A DNA stretch of 64,000 bases from Nonomuraea cavernae. Lineage in GTDB: Bacteria; Actinomycetota; Actinomycetes; Streptosporangiales; Streptosporangiaceae. Positions 9,226 through 17,884 of the stretch are shown piece after piece. The notes beneath the pieces are model-generated. The model was given only the letters and a program-made list of their open reading frames with translations. It had not been told where the DNA came from and did not search any database. Position numbers and translations under genes: made by a program. Within the stretch, counting starts at the first letter, position 1; each line of letters opens with the position of its first letter. The stretch covers positions 167,207-231,206 of the forward strand of contig NZ_BMNH01000005.1 in assembly GCF_014646355.1 (NCBI RefSeq), written 5' to 3'.

Positions 9226-9241
9226 GTCATAGAACTGTGAC
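9226..9241. promoter_or_regulatory. AfsQ1-type binding site (GTnAC-N6-GTnAC)
   Basis: GTCAT-AGAACT-GTGAC matches the AfsQ1 consensus GTnAC-N6-GTnAC (from memory) with one mismatch in the first half. It sits 34-49 bp upstream of the afsQ1-like start, in the region divergent to the lytic transglycosylase gene. Confidence 0.5.
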
Positions 9242-9329
9242 ATGCCACGCACATGACCACAAAGAGCGCGCGAGACCCTGAAATACGGCCCTCCCTTCGG
9301 TTACGGGAGCCCGAGGGGCGGGCCAACCA

Positions 9330-9345
9330 TGTGATAAAAGTCACA
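9330..9345. promoter_or_regulatory. Perfect CRP-type site TGTGA-N6-TCACA
   Basis: TGTGA at 9330-9334, TAAAAG spacer and TCACA at 9341-9345 form the exact CRP/Crp palindrome. It lies 108 bp before the transglycosylase start. A GATAGC hexamer at 9364-9369 would place the site near -40 of a start around 9376, a class II activator position. The surrounding DNA is unusually AT-rich. Confidence 0.65.
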
Positions 9346-9452
9346 CTATTTACGAAATGCCACGATAGCGCCATGGTTGCCCCGTGGAAGGTAAACCGAA
9401 TATCCCGTTTCGGTTGCGGACCACCCCCCCACACAGGGCAAGCTCATAGGTC

Positions 9453-10166
9453 GTGAGCCCAGGTCCGCAGTTGAGAGAGCGCCGTGCGCCCGAAAGCTCC
9501 CGCTCGCGCCGTTCGTCCTCGCGGCTGACCCCGAAGCGGGTGCTCGGTGTCGGCCTCACCGTGGTGATCGTCCTCGGTGGCGGCGGCTATGTCGCCTACC
9601 GCGCGGTGCAGAACGCCAACACCCCGCCCACCCCGTTCTCGGCCGAGGAGTTCGGCAAGATCGCCAGCGGCGACCTCAACGCGCCCGACCCGGAGACGGA
9701 CGCCCTCAAGGAGGCGGCTGTTCAGGCCTACAAGGCCGACGAGCTCAAGAAGGGCCGCGCGGGCGGCAGCAGCAAGGACTTCGACTGGGTCGAGGTCAAG
9801 GAGAGAGGGCCCGGCGGCAACGGGTTCCCGCCCGCCAACTTCCCGCCCGGCAGCAACCCGTCCCCCGGCAGCAACAAGGCCGCCGCCAGGGGCATGCTGG
9901 CCTCGTTCGGCTTCGGCGCCGACCAGTGGGGCTGCCTGGAGAGTCTCTGGCAGAAGGAGAGCGGCTGGAACGAGCGGGCGATGAACCGCTACTCCGGCGC
10001 CTACGGCATCCCCCAGTCACTGCCCGGCAGCAAGATGGCCAGCGCGGGCGGCGACTGGCAGACCAACGCCGTCACCCAGATCAAGTGGGGCCTCGGATAC
10101 ATCAAGGGCCGCTACGGCACGCCGTGCGGCGCCTGGGGACACTCCCAGGCCAGGGGTTGGTACTGA
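9453..10166 (+). CDS. Secreted/membrane-anchored lytic transglycosylase domain protein
   Basis: A 237-residue protein with a basic Arg/Ser-rich cytoplasmic tail (1-29), one TM segment (about 30-50) and an extracellular part. A variable linker (55-140, with NFPPGSNPSPGSN) precedes a C-terminal lysozyme-like SLT domain. The catalytic Glu lies in LWQKESGWN, followed by YGIPQSLPG and the terminal HSQARGWY, which are typical of actinobacterial transglycosylases. It would cleave peptidoglycan at the outer membrane face. GTG at 9453 is the start. It is divergent from the AfsQ-like operon, with CRP-type and AfsQ1-type sites between. No ydaO-type riboswitch is recognisable in the leader. Confidence 0.85.
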   Translation: MSPGPQLRERRAPESSRSRRSSSRLTPKRVLGVGLTVVIVLGGGGYVAYRAVQNANTPPTPFSAEEFGKIASGDLNAPDPETDALKEAAVQAYKADELKKGRAGGSSKDFDWVEVKERGPGGNGFPPANFPPGSNPSPGSNKAAARGMLASFGFGADQWGCLESLWQKESGWNERAMNRYSGAYGIPQSLPGSKMASAGGDWQTNAVTQIKWGLGYIKGRYGTPCGAWGHSQARGWY

Positions 10167-10237
10167 CAGGTCATCATTTCCCTCTGTAATCGGCAAGCCG
10201 TCGCGCCCGGCGAGATAGGGCGGCGCACGCTGACCCC

Positions 10238-12235
10238 ATGGGTGTGAAGGTCAGTGTGATCGTCAATGTCCACAACCCGGGTGATACGGCCGACGCGTGC
10301 CTGCACTCCGTGCTGGAGCAGACTCTGCCCGCGGACGACTATGAAGTGATCTTCGTGGACGACGGGTCCACGGACGGGATCGCGGAACGGCTCGACACCG
10401 TCTCCGCGGTGCGCCGGAACGTGAAAGTGCTGCACCTGCCCCACACGGGCTCGCCGATGCGGGGCCGCAACGTCGCCATCGCGGCCGCCCAGGGCGACTA
10501 CGTCTACCTGATGGACCAGTGCGACCGGCTGGAGCGCGACGCCCTCGCCCGGATGTACGACAGGGCCGTCGAAACCGACGCCGACGTGCTCGTCGGCCGG
10601 CTCGTACGCGACTGGGGTCCGCCGGTGGCCGCCTTCGAACAGAGCAGGGCCCGCGCCGACATCCTGCGGGACCGGCTGTTCAGCCTGCTCACCCCGCACA
10701 AGCTCTACCGCCGGGCGTTCCTGGAGGAGCACGGCCTGGGCTTCGCCGTGCCCGGCGGGCGCGTCGCCGAGCAGGCGTTCGTGGTCCGCGCGTACCTCCA
10801 GGCCAAGATCATCTCCGTGCTGGCCGAGCACGTCTGCTGCCACCTGGGCGAGCGGACCGAGCCGGAGGACGACCCGCGCACGCTCGTGGCCGAGCTCCGG
10901 TCGCTGCTGGACGACATCGACGCCTTCATCGGCGAGGGCCGCCACCGCGACCGCATGTACGGCCACTGGTTCCGCTCCACCGTGCTCAGGCCGTTCGTGG
11001 GAGCCAGGTTCGCCGCCTCGTCCGTCGACCGCAGCCTGTACTTCACCCTGCTCAGGGAGCTCGTACTGGAGCGCTTCCCCGAGCGGCTCGACCGTTACCT
11101 GCCCGTCCAGCTACGGGTCGTGGCGGCCCTGCTGCGCCTCGGCCGGCTCGATCAGCTCGTCATCCTGGCCAACTCCAGGGGACGCACCGGGCTGCGCGCC
11201 GACCTGACCGAGGTCCGTTGGGACGCCCAGGTGCTGGTGCTGGAGCTGGCCGTCGAGCTCCTCGGCAACGACGGCCAGCCGGCCAGGTACCGCACCGAGA
11301 ACGACCGGCTCTACTGGATCCCGCCCCGCTCCGTCGACGCCCGGCTCCTGCCGGACGACGTCACGGAGGTCAGCTCCGCCGTCGAGCGCGCCCGCATCGA
11401 GGTCTACGTACGGCACGCCGAGACGGGCGTGGTGCACTTCCTGCCCGTGGCGTACCGGGTGGAGCGGTTCAAGGACGGGCGGCGGCACACCAGAGTGCGG
11501 ATCCTCGGCGAGGCCCGGGTCGACGTGACGGCGGCCGCCCTGGGAGAGCCGCTGCGACCCGGCCAGTGGGAGGTGCACGTCCGCATGTACGGCGGGGCGC
11601 ACCAGGCCAGGAGCCGGGTCGGGCGGCCCGAGGGCCCGCTCAACTGCATGGGCGTGCTGTCGCAGCGGCCCAGGACGCGGTTGGTGGTGCCCTGCTGGAG
11701 CGACGTGGGGGAGCTGGGCCTGGCCATCGAGCCGCGCTCGTTCTCCGAGTCGGTCGCGCTGGTGTCGCCGGGCGTGTCCATCCGGCGGCTGGACGGGCAC
11801 GTGTACGTCGTGCTGCCGGTGCCGTACGTGCCGCCGAGCGGCGGGCCGCCGGTGGAGCTGGTGCTGCGCAACGCCGCCAGACGGTCGCGTGAGGTGTCAG
11901 CGCCCGCCCTGGTGGAGCCGGGGCTCCCGGGCAGGCTCGCCGGCCAGCTCGTCGCCAAGGTGCCGGTCAAGCGGATGCTGCCGGGACGCGACCAGCTCGG
12001 CCCCGGCGCCTGGCTGTCGTCGCTGCGCACCGCCGACGACGAGATCGGACTACGGTTCGGGCTGGAGGTGCGCAGGGGGAAGATCCTGGTGCGCCCGTCG
12101 GCCGCCGTCGACCCCGAACGCCGCTCGCCGATGGGCAGGGACACGGTGTGGCACCGGCTGGGCCGCCGCCTGCCCGGCGCGCGGCACCTGGTGCGGCTGG
12201 CGCGCGCGGGCAAGCACCGCTACCTCAGGGACTGA
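10238..12235 (+). CDS. Glycosyltransferase family 2 protein with C-terminal extension
   Basis: A 665-residue protein. The N-terminal GT-A domain (about 1-230) begins KVSVIVNVHNPGD and contains VDDGSTDG (nucleotide-sugar binding), followed by GRNVAIAAAQGDYVYLMD. The usual DxDD metal motif reads MDQCDRL here, with Cys in place of the middle Asp. The remaining 400 residues resemble the linker and trimerisation domains of wall teichoic acid glycosyltransferases (TarS/TarP-like). No signal peptide or TM is clear, so it probably acts at the inner membrane face on a wall polymer. ATG at 10238 lacks a strong Shine-Dalgarno sequence. It is monocistronic between the transglycosylase and the trp leader. 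Confidence 0.8.
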   Translation: MGVKVSVIVNVHNPGDTADACLHSVLEQTLPADDYEVIFVDDGSTDGIAERLDTVSAVRRNVKVLHLPHTGSPMRGRNVAIAAAQGDYVYLMDQCDRLERDALARMYDRAVETDADVLVGRLVRDWGPPVAAFEQSRARADILRDRLFSLLTPHKLYRRAFLEEHGLGFAVPGGRVAEQAFVVRAYLQAKIISVLAEHVCCHLGERTEPEDDPRTLVAELRSLLDDIDAFIGEGRHRDRMYGHWFRSTVLRPFVGARFAASSVDRSLYFTLLRELVLERFPERLDRYLPVQLRVVAALLRLGRLDQLVILANSRGRTGLRADLTEVRWDAQVLVLELAVELLGNDGQPARYRTENDRLYWIPPRSVDARLLPDDVTEVSSAVERARIEVYVRHAETGVVHFLPVAYRVERFKDGRRHTRVRILGEARVDVTAAALGEPLRPGQWEVHVRMYGGAHQARSRVGRPEGPLNCMGVLSQRPRTRLVVPCWSDVGELGLAIEPRSFSESVALVSPGVSIRRLDGHVYVVLPVPYVPPSGGPPVELVLRNAARRSREVSAPALVEPGLPGRLAGQLVAKVPVKRMLPGRDQLGPGAWLSSLRTADDEIGLRFGLEVRRGKILVRPSAAVDPERRSPMGRDTVWHRLGRRLPGARHLVRLARAGKHRYLRD

Positions 12236-12297
12236 GCCGCTGCTCGGTCGGCGAAGGAGTACCCGAAGACGGGACGCCCGGCAGCACTTCCTGATCG

Positions 12298-12322
12298 CGT
12301 GATCACGAGCGGCTGATAAACT
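12298..12322 (+). promoter_or_regulatory. trp leader promoter: palindrome CGTGATCACG plus TAAACT -10 box
   Basis: A perfect 10-bp palindrome (12298-12307) lies just upstream of TAAACT (12317-12322), which is 6 nt before the leader ATG at 12329. Transcription would start at or beside the leader start codon, so the leader peptide would be translated leaderlessly. The palindrome overlaps the expected -35 region and could bind a regulator. Confidence 0.5.
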
Positions 12323-12328
12323 GGCGTC

Positions 12329-12367
12329 ATGACCGCGTACCTGTCCAGCTGGTGGCCCGCCTCCTAG
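12329..12367 (+). CDS. trpL: Tryptophan operon leader peptide
   Basis: A 12-codon [15 protein letters not shown], has two adjacent Trp codons (12350-12355), a classic sensor of charged tRNA-Trp. It is preceded by a leaderless-type promoter. Its stop overlaps the CGCCT-CCT-AGGCG repeat (antiterminator/pause hairpin), and a terminator hairpin follows 29 nt later, 107 bp before trpD. When Trp is scarce, ribosomes stall at the WW codons and allow readthrough into trpD. Attenuation of this kind is known for Streptomyces anthranilate synthase genes. Confidence 0.88.
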   Translation: MTAYLSSWWPAS

Positions 12368-12395
12368 GCGGCATCCGCAGCGACAGTTACGCGTC

Positions 12396-12418
12396 CGGCC
12401 GCCTCGACGAGGCGGCCG
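12396..12418 (+). terminator. trp attenuator terminator
   Basis: A 9-bp stem CGGCCGCCT (12396-12404) / AGGCGGCCG (12410-12418) encloses CGACG. The leader segment around 12357-12372 (CCGCCTCCTAGGCGG) can pair with the same GCCGCCT/AGGCGGC sequences, giving mutually exclusive folds. A short pyrimidine-rich stretch follows rather than a strict U tract. Confidence 0.75.
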
Positions 12419-12473
12419 TCGGCATTTCCAGGGGCGTCCCGTCGAGCATCTCGACAGACGAAAGGCACAACCC

Positions 12474-13508
12474 GTGACCACCACCTGGGCCGCACTGCTC
12501 GGCACACTCCTCGACGGCACCTCGCTCACCACCCGGCAGGCCGCCTGGGCCATGGAGCAGATCATGTCCGGCGCCGCGACGGACGCGCAGATCGCCGCGT
12601 TCGCGGTCGCCCTGCGGGCCAAGGGCGAGACCGTCGCCGAGGTCGCCGGGCTCGCCGACGGCATGCTGGCGAGGTCGTCCGCCATCCGCGTCTCGGGCGA
12701 CACCGTCGACCTGGTCGGCACCGGCGGCGACCGGGCCAACACGGTCAACGTCTCGACCATGGCCGCCATCGTCACCGCGGCCGCCGGAGCGCGGGTCGTC
12801 AAACACGGCGGCCGGGCCGCCTCGTCCTCCACGGGAGCCGCCGACGTGCTGGAGGAGCTCGGCGTCCGGATCGACCTGCCGCCCGCCGCGGTCGTCCGGG
12901 TCGCGGAGGAGGTCGGCATCACGTTCTGCTTCGCGTCCACCTTCCACCCGGCGCTCAAGCGCGCCTCCGGTCCCCGGCGCGAGCTCGGCATCCCCACGGT
13001 GTTCAACTTCCTCGGGCCGCTCACCAACCCCGCCCTGCCGGCGGCCCAGGCCGTGGGTGTGTTCGACCCGGGCATGGCTCCGGTGATCGCGGGCGTCCTG
13101 GCCGAACGCGGCGGCTCCTCGCTCGTCTTCCGCGGGGACGACGGCCTCGACGAGCTCACCACCTCGGGCCCGTCCACCGTCTACGTCGTACGGCGGGGCA
13201 CGGTCACCCGCACCGCCCTGGACCCCGCCGACCTCGGCATCCCCCGGGCCCGGCCCGCCGACCTGCGGGGCGGCGACCGCGCGCACAACGCCCGGGTGGT
13301 CCGCGCGGTCCTCGCCGGCGAGCCCGGCCCGGTCCGTGACATCGTCCTGCTGAACGCCGCCGCCGCACTGGTCGCCGCCGAGGGCGCCCCGCCGCCGGCC
13401 GACCTCACCTCGGCTCTGGGGGCCGCCCTCAAACGCGCCGCGGACGCGGTCGACTCCGGTGCCGCCGCCGGCCTGCTCTCCCGATGGGCCGCGGCGACCT
13501 CCCGCTGA
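12474..13508 (+). CDS. trpD: Anthranilate phosphoribosyltransferase
   Basis: A 344-residue cytoplasmic enzyme that transfers phosphoribose from PRPP to anthranilate in tryptophan biosynthesis. Motifs are [14 protein letters not shown] (PRPP binding, about residues 81-94), [21 protein letters not shown] and [10 protein letters not shown]. In KHGGRAASS the usual Asn of KHGNR is Gly. GTG at 12474 follows GAAAGG. It stands alone: no other trp gene is in the window, yet it has its own Trp-codon leader and attenuator. It converges on fumC with a 12-bp gap. Confidence 0.95.
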   Translation: MTTTWAALLGTLLDGTSLTTRQAAWAMEQIMSGAATDAQIAAFAVALRAKGETVAEVAGLADGMLARSSAIRVSGDTVDLVGTGGDRANTVNVSTMAAIVTAAAGARVVKHGGRAASSSTGAADVLEELGVRIDLPPAAVVRVAEEVGITFCFASTFHPALKRASGPRRELGIPTVFNFLGPLTNPALPAAQAVGVFDPGMAPVIAGVLAERGGSSLVFRGDDGLDELTTSGPSTVYVVRRGTVTRTALDPADLGIPRARPADLRGGDRAHNARVVRAVLAGEPGPVRDIVLLNAAAALVAAEGAPPPADLTSALGAALKRAADAVDSGAAAGLLSRWAAATSR

Positions 13509-13520
13509 CTCCCGGAGCCG

Positions 13521-14912
13521 TCAGGACGGGGGCCTGGTCATGGCCAGCACGTCGAGGGCGGCGTCGAGCTGCTCCTCGGTGATGCGGCCCTCGGCCACGT
13601 GGCCCCGTTCGACGACGACCTCGCGGATGGTCCTGCGTTCGGCCAGGGCCTGCTTGGCGATCTTGGCGGCCTCCTCGTAACCGAGATACCGGTTGAGCGG
13701 GGTGACGATCGACGGCGAGGACTCCGCGTACTCGCGCAGCCGTTCCACGTTGGCCGTGATCCCCGACACGCACCGGTCGGCCAGCAGCCGCGACACGTTG
13801 GCCAGCAGCCGGATCGACTCCAGGACGTTGCGGGCGATGACCGGAAGCTGCACGTTGAGCTCGAAGGAGCCCGAGGCGCCCGCGAACGTGATGGCGGCGT
13901 CGTTGCCGATGACCTGCGCCGCGACCATGGCCGTGGCCTCGGGGATCACCGGGTTGACCTTGCCGGGCATGATGGACGAGCCCGGCTGCAGATCCGGCAG
14001 GTTGATCTCGCCGAGCCCGGCCCGAGGGCCCGACCCCATCCAGCGCAGATCGTTGGCGATCTTGTTCAGGGAGACGGCCACCACCTTCAGCTGGCCGGAG
14101 AGCTCGACCATGGAGTCCTGGGCGCTCTGGGCCTCGAAATGGTCCATCGCCTCGCGGAACGGGATGCCGGTCGCCTCGCGCAGCCTGGCGATGGCCTTCT
14201 CGGCGAACCCCGGCGGCGTGTTGATGCCGGTGCCCACGGCGGTGCCGCCCAGCGGCAGCTCCAGCACGTGGCCGAGGGCCGACCTGACCCGCACCAGTCC
14301 GTGCTCGATCTGCGAGGCGTAACCGCCGAACTCCTGACCCAGTGTCACCGGTGTCGCGTCCATCAGATGGGTCCGGCCCGACTTCACCACCTGGTCGAAC
14401 TGGATCGCCTTGGCCCGCAACGCCGCCGCCAGATGTTCGAGGGAGGGCAGCAGATGGTAGGTCACCTCGGTCGCGGCGGCCACGTGGATCGAGGTCGGGA
14501 ACACGTCGTTGGACGACTGCGAGGCGTTGACGTGGTCGTTCGGGTGCACCGGACGGCCCAGCCGCTCCTGGGCGAGCGTCGCGACGACCTCGTTGACGTT
14601 CATGTTGGACGAGGTGCCCGACCCGGTCTGGAAGACGTCGATCGGGAAATGCGCGTCATGCTCGTTCTCCGCGACGTCGGCCGCCGCCTGCGCGATCGCC
14701 TCCGCGATCTCCTTGTCGACGACGCCCAGCTCGGCGTTGACCTCTGCGGCGACCGCCTTGATCAGGCCCAGCGCGGCGATGTGAGACGGCTCCAACCGCC
14801 GCCCGGAGACCGGGAAGTTCTCGACCGCCCGCTGCGTCTGCGCCCGCCATCTGGCCCCCGTGGGTACGCGCACTTCGCCCATCGAGTCATGTTCGATACG
14901 GAACTCGCTCAT
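13521..14912 (-). CDS. fumC: Class II fumarate hydratase
   Basis: A 463-residue, iron-independent fumarase of the TCA cycle interconverting fumarate and malate. Visible motifs are [34 protein letters not shown], the catalytic Ser loop [12 protein letters not shown], and the C-terminal [12 protein letters not shown] at 14912 begins [22 protein letters not shown] lies only 1 nt upstream, so the GTG at 14930 or another start is possible. The homologue of M. tuberculosis Rv1098c sits in the same neighbourhood. A second, class I fumarase lies 4 kb away on the same strand. Confidence 0.95.
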   Translation of the reverse strand: MSEFRIEHDSMGEVRVPTGARWRAQTQRAVENFPVSGRRLEPSHIAALGLIKAVAAEVNAELGVVDKEIAEAIAQAAADVAENEHDAHFPIDVFQTGSGTSSNMNVNEVVATLAQERLGRPVHPNDHVNASQSSNDVFPTSIHVAAATEVTYHLLPSLEHLAAALRAKAIQFDQVVKSGRTHLMDATPVTLGQEFGGYASQIEHGLVRVRSALGHVLELPLGGTAVGTGINTPPGFAEKAIARLREATGIPFREAMDHFEAQSAQDSMVELSGQLKVVAVSLNKIANDLRWMGSGPRAGLGEINLPDLQPGSSIMPGKVNPVIPEATAMVAAQVIGNDAAITFAGASGSFELNVQLPVIARNVLESIRLLANVSRLLADRCVSGITANVERLREYAESSPSIVTPLNRYLGYEEAAKIAKQALAERRTIREVVVERGHVAEGRITEEQLDAALDVLAMTRPPS

Positions 14913-14990
14913 GCCTCCAGTCTGACCCACGGGTGCCGGATCAGCTCGGCCCGAGCCCGCCGGATCGGCTCGCGCACCGGCCCCGCCAGG

Positions 14991-16745
14991 TCAGCCCGAC
15001 AGCACGGCCACGATCAGAATGGCGATCACCACGGCGGCCGCCGCGGCCACGGCCATCAGGATGAGCATTCCGGTGCGGTTGCCGCTCGACGGCTGCTCGG
15101 GCCCGACGATCGAGAACAGGTCGGTGCCGAGCCCCTGGGCGCGATCCTCCTCGCGCGAGGGCAGCGGGGCCGGGATCTGCTGCGGCCCCGCCGGCGACAT
15201 CGGTGGCGACATCGGTGGCGAGGGCAGCGGGTAGACCTGCTGTCCCGGCGAGTTGTTGTGGGGTTTGGGCTGCTGCACGCGCCGGGTGGTGACCGCGCCC
15301 TCGTCGCCCGGCCAGCCGGGAGCGGGGCTCTGCGGCAGCGGCGTCTTGGGCCGCATCATGCTGACGGTCCGCTCGGGATCGTGACCGCCCTGAGCCTGGG
15401 GCCCGGGAGCGGCTCCGCCCTGCGTGGGCCGCGGGACCGTGCCGGGCCCGCGCGGGCCGGCCGTGTCCGCCTGCTGCCCGAACTGCTGCGGGCCTCGCCC
15501 TCGCGGTTCCTGCGGGCCGGGTCCTTGCGGGGAACCCTGCGGACCCGCCGGGCCACGGCCGTAGGCGGCGTCGGCACCCGGCCCCTGCGCGCCGGGCCCG
15601 CGCGGACCTGGCGCCTGCGGACCGGGACCGTGCGCGCCAGGTCCGTGCGGACCTGGCGCCTGCGGACCGGGTCCGTGCGGACCTGGCGCCTGCGGACCGG
15701 GGGCGTGCGGACCGGGGGCGTGCGCGCCGGACGCGGAGCCGCGGCCATGGGCTGGCTCACCACGCACCTGTTCGTACGGCGAGCCGGGCCCGGTGCCCGG
15801 ACCGAACGCGCTGGGCGCCTGGTCGAATGCGGAGCGCGCTCCCTGGAAGGGCGGCTGGGCATGGGGCACGGGGGCCTCCCGAGCGGTCAAGGCCTCCGCC
15901 GTGATCGCCGGCATCTCGTTGGTGGGCGTGTCGGCGACCATCCGGAGCAGCGTCTCCGCCTTCGCCGCGGACAGCCGCTGCTGGTAGTCCTTGTTGAGCA
16001 GCCCGACGAGCACCGGCCGGAGCTGACCGGCCTGGGTCGGCGGATCGGCCGTCTCGCTGAGCAGTGCCGCCAGCGTCTCGGCGATCGTGGCCCGCTCGTA
16101 GGCGGGACGCCCCTCCACGGCGAAGTAGAGCGTGGCGCCGAGCGACCAGATGTCGGACTCGGGGCCGGTGTATTCGCCCCTGGCACGTTCCGGGGCGGTG
16201 TAGCCGGGAGACCCGATCACCATGCCGGTCTTGGTGAGCTTGGGGTCGCCCTCGGCCTTGGCGATGCCGAAGTCGGTCAGCACGACGCGGCCGTTCTGGG
16301 TGATCAGCACGTTGCCCGGTTTGACGTCGCGGTGCGTGATGCCCTGAGCGTGCGCGGCGCGCAGCGCGCCCAGCAGGTCGACGCCGATCTCGGCCACCAG
16401 CCGGGGCGGCAGCGGACCCTCCTCGTCGATCACCTGTTCCAGCGAACGGCCCTCGATGAGCTCCATGATGATCCACGGGCTGTTGCCGTGGATGAGCACG
16501 TCATGGATCGAGGCCACGGCCGGATGGTTGATCCGGGAGGCGATGCGCCCCTCGCGGACCATGCGTTCGCGCAGCTCGGCGCGTTGTTCTTCGGTGAGCC
16601 CGGAGTCCTGGCGGATCTCCTTGACAGCCACCTCGCGCCCCAGAGCACGGTCACGGGCCCGCCACACGGTGCCCATGGTGCCTCGGCCGAGCGGCGAGAT
16701 CAGCTCGTAGCGCTCTGCGAGCAGGCGTGTCTGCTGTTCCGGCAT
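14991..16745 (-). CDS. Membrane-anchored Ser/Thr protein kinase with Gly-Pro-rich linker
   Basis: A 584-residue kinase. The catalytic domain (about 10-270) has the Gly loop GRGTMG, Lys42, HRDVKPGNVL at 138-147, DFG at 158-160 and GSPGYTAPE. Residues about 300-550 are low complexity; APGPHGPGPQ-type blocks repeat several times (about 15592-15730). One TM segment (about 560-582) ends the protein, leaving almost no extracellular domain, so ligand sensing by PASTA repeats is absent. ATG at 16745 was chosen because MPEQQTRLL immediately precedes the kinase fold; the upstream sequence is AT-rich with no Shine-Dalgarno sequence. It follows a second kinase gene with a 35-bp gap. Confidence 0.9.
   Translation of the reverse strand: MPEQQTRLLAERYELISPLGRGTMGTVWRARDRALGREVAVKEIRQDSGLTEEQRAELRERMVREGRIASRINHPAVASIHDVLIHGNSPWIIMELIEGRSLEQVIDEEGPLPPRLVAEIGVDLLGALRAAHAQGITHRDVKPGNVLITQNGRVVLTDFGIAKAEGDPKLTKTGMVIGSPGYTAPERARGEYTGPESDIWSLGATLYFAVEGRPAYERATIAETLAALLSETADPPTQAGQLRPVLVGLLNKDYQQRLSAAKAETLLRMVADTPTNEMPAITAEALTAREAPVPHAQPPFQGARSAFDQAPSAFGPGTGPGSPYEQVRGEPAHGRGSASGAHAPGPHAPGPQAPGPHGPGPQAPGPHGPGAHGPGPQAPGPRGPGAQGPGADAAYGRGPAGPQGSPQGPGPQEPRGRGPQQFGQQADTAGPRGPGTVPRPTQGGAAPGPQAQGGHDPERTVSMMRPKTPLPQSPAPGWPGDEGAVTTRRVQQPKPHNNSPGQQVYPLPSPPMSPPMSPAGPQQIPAPLPSREEDRAQGLGTDLFSIVGPEQPSSGNRTGMLILMAVAAAAAVVIAILIVAVLSG
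15592..15730. repeat. Degenerate tandem repeat coding the kinase Gly-Pro linker
   Basis: Imperfect direct repeats built on CTGGCGCCTGCGGACCGGG and related units encode alternating APGPH/GPGPQ blocks in the kinase. Near-identical copies recur at about 30-bp steps. Confidence 0.7.
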
Positions 16746-16780
16746 GAAAAGAAGATATCGATTCTCGCTTGGGAAGTGCT

Positions 16781-17884
16781 TTAGCCTCGCTTGCGAAGTT
16801 CTCTTGGCCAGAACCGTCGAGGGAGGCACAACTTTATCACCGTCGTCTTGAAACGGGCATAAGCGGAAGGCACCGGTCGCGCTTCGACTCGTTTCCGGTG
16901 CACTCCCTCGCCGGCCTTGCGCTCCTGCCGGGGCGCGGGCACGGTGACCGCCACCGGCTCGGCCCGATGCAGGCCGCGATGCGTCGATCTGCGGGCGAAC
17001 GCGGGCGTCGGGGGAGCGGCCGGTGAGCGTACGGGCCGCCGCGCGGCCAGTGGCTCCTCGGCCGAGCCGCCCGCCGCCACGCGCGCCAGCATCAGCGAGG
17101 CTCGTACGGAGTCGAGCCTGGTCTGCGGGTCGATGCGGAGCAGCGCGTCGAGCACCGGGGCCAGCGGGCCCGCCTTGGTCATCGGGATCGGCTCGCCGCT
17201 GGTGAGCGCGGCCAGCGCGGCGGCGGCCGTGCGGCGGCCGTGCAGGCCCCTGCCCTCGACGGCCGTGTAGAGCGTCGCGCCGAGCGACCACAGGTCGCCG
17301 GCGGGGCTCGCCTTCGAGCCGAGCACCCGCTCTGGCGCGATGTAGCCGGCGGAGCCGAGCACGATGCCCGCCTGGGTGATGGAGACGTCACCCTCCAGCG
17401 CGGCCAGACCGAAGTCGGTGAGCACCGCGCGATCCTCGGTCACCAGCACGTTGCTGGGCTTCACGTCGCGGTGCAGGATGCCCTTGGCGTGGACGGCGCG
17501 CAGCGCGCCGAGGATCTGCCGGCCGATCTCCGCCGCCTGGCGGGGGTGGAGCGGTCCGTTCTGCTGCACGAGCTGCTCGAGTGACCTGGCCTGGAGCAGC
17601 TCCATCACGATCCACGGGCGGTCGTCCTCGGTGACCACGTCGAACACGGTGATGACCGACGGGTGCGCGACCATCGCGGTCGCCCTGCCCTCACGCTCGG
17701 TGCGCGCGCACAGCTCGGCCCGCAGCTCCTCGTCGAGCACGGCCGGCAGGCGCACCTCCTTGACCGCCACGTGACGGTCGAGCAACTCGTCGTGCGCCCG
17801 CCAGACGGTGCCCATGCCGCCGCGTCCGACCGGCTCCAGAAGCCGGTAGCGCGCGGCGAGGAGGTAACCGGAGGGCGCACGCAT
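16781..17884 (-). CDS. Soluble Ser/Thr protein kinase
   Basis: A 367-residue kinase. The catalytic domain (about 12-270) has GRGGMG, Lys42, HRDVKPSNVL at 138-147, DFG at 157-159 and GSAGYIAPE. The 95-residue C-terminal tail is Arg/Pro-rich and very basic, with no TM segment, so the protein should be cytoplasmic or membrane-associated by charge. It is 35 bp upstream of the second kinase gene and probably co-transcribed with it. The two domains share the spacing of all catalytic motifs, so a tandem duplication is plausible. Confidence 0.9.
   Translation of the reverse strand: MRAPSGYLLAARYRLLEPVGRGGMGTVWRAHDELLDRHVAVKEVRLPAVLDEELRAELCARTEREGRATAMVAHPSVITVFDVVTEDDRPWIVMELLQARSLEQLVQQNGPLHPRQAAEIGRQILGALRAVHAKGILHRDVKPSNVLVTEDRAVLTDFGLAALEGDVSITQAGIVLGSAGYIAPERVLGSKASPAGDLWSLGATLYTAVEGRGLHGRRTAAAALAALTSGEPIPMTKAGPLAPVLDALLRIDPQTRLDSVRASLMLARVAAGGSAEEPLAARRPVRSPAAPPTPAFARRSTHRGLHRAEPVAVTVPAPRQERKAGEGVHRKRVEARPVPSAYARFKTTVIKLCLPRRFWPRELRKRG

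Noticed and set aside
9346..9452. Possible ydaO-type (c-di-AMP) riboswitch before the transglycosylase gene
   Set aside because: The leader is only about 70-100 nt and lacks the conserved ydaO sequence blocks I know.
10500..10540. Glycosyltransferase as inactive because of DQCD in place of DxDD
   Set aside because: The first and last Asp remain and the other GT-A motifs are intact, so inactivity cannot be concluded.
13599..16784. 1061-residue open frame antisense to fumC and the kinase gene
   Set aside because: It is a GC-rich shadow of two clear minus-strand genes, Arg/Gly/His-rich with no family motif.
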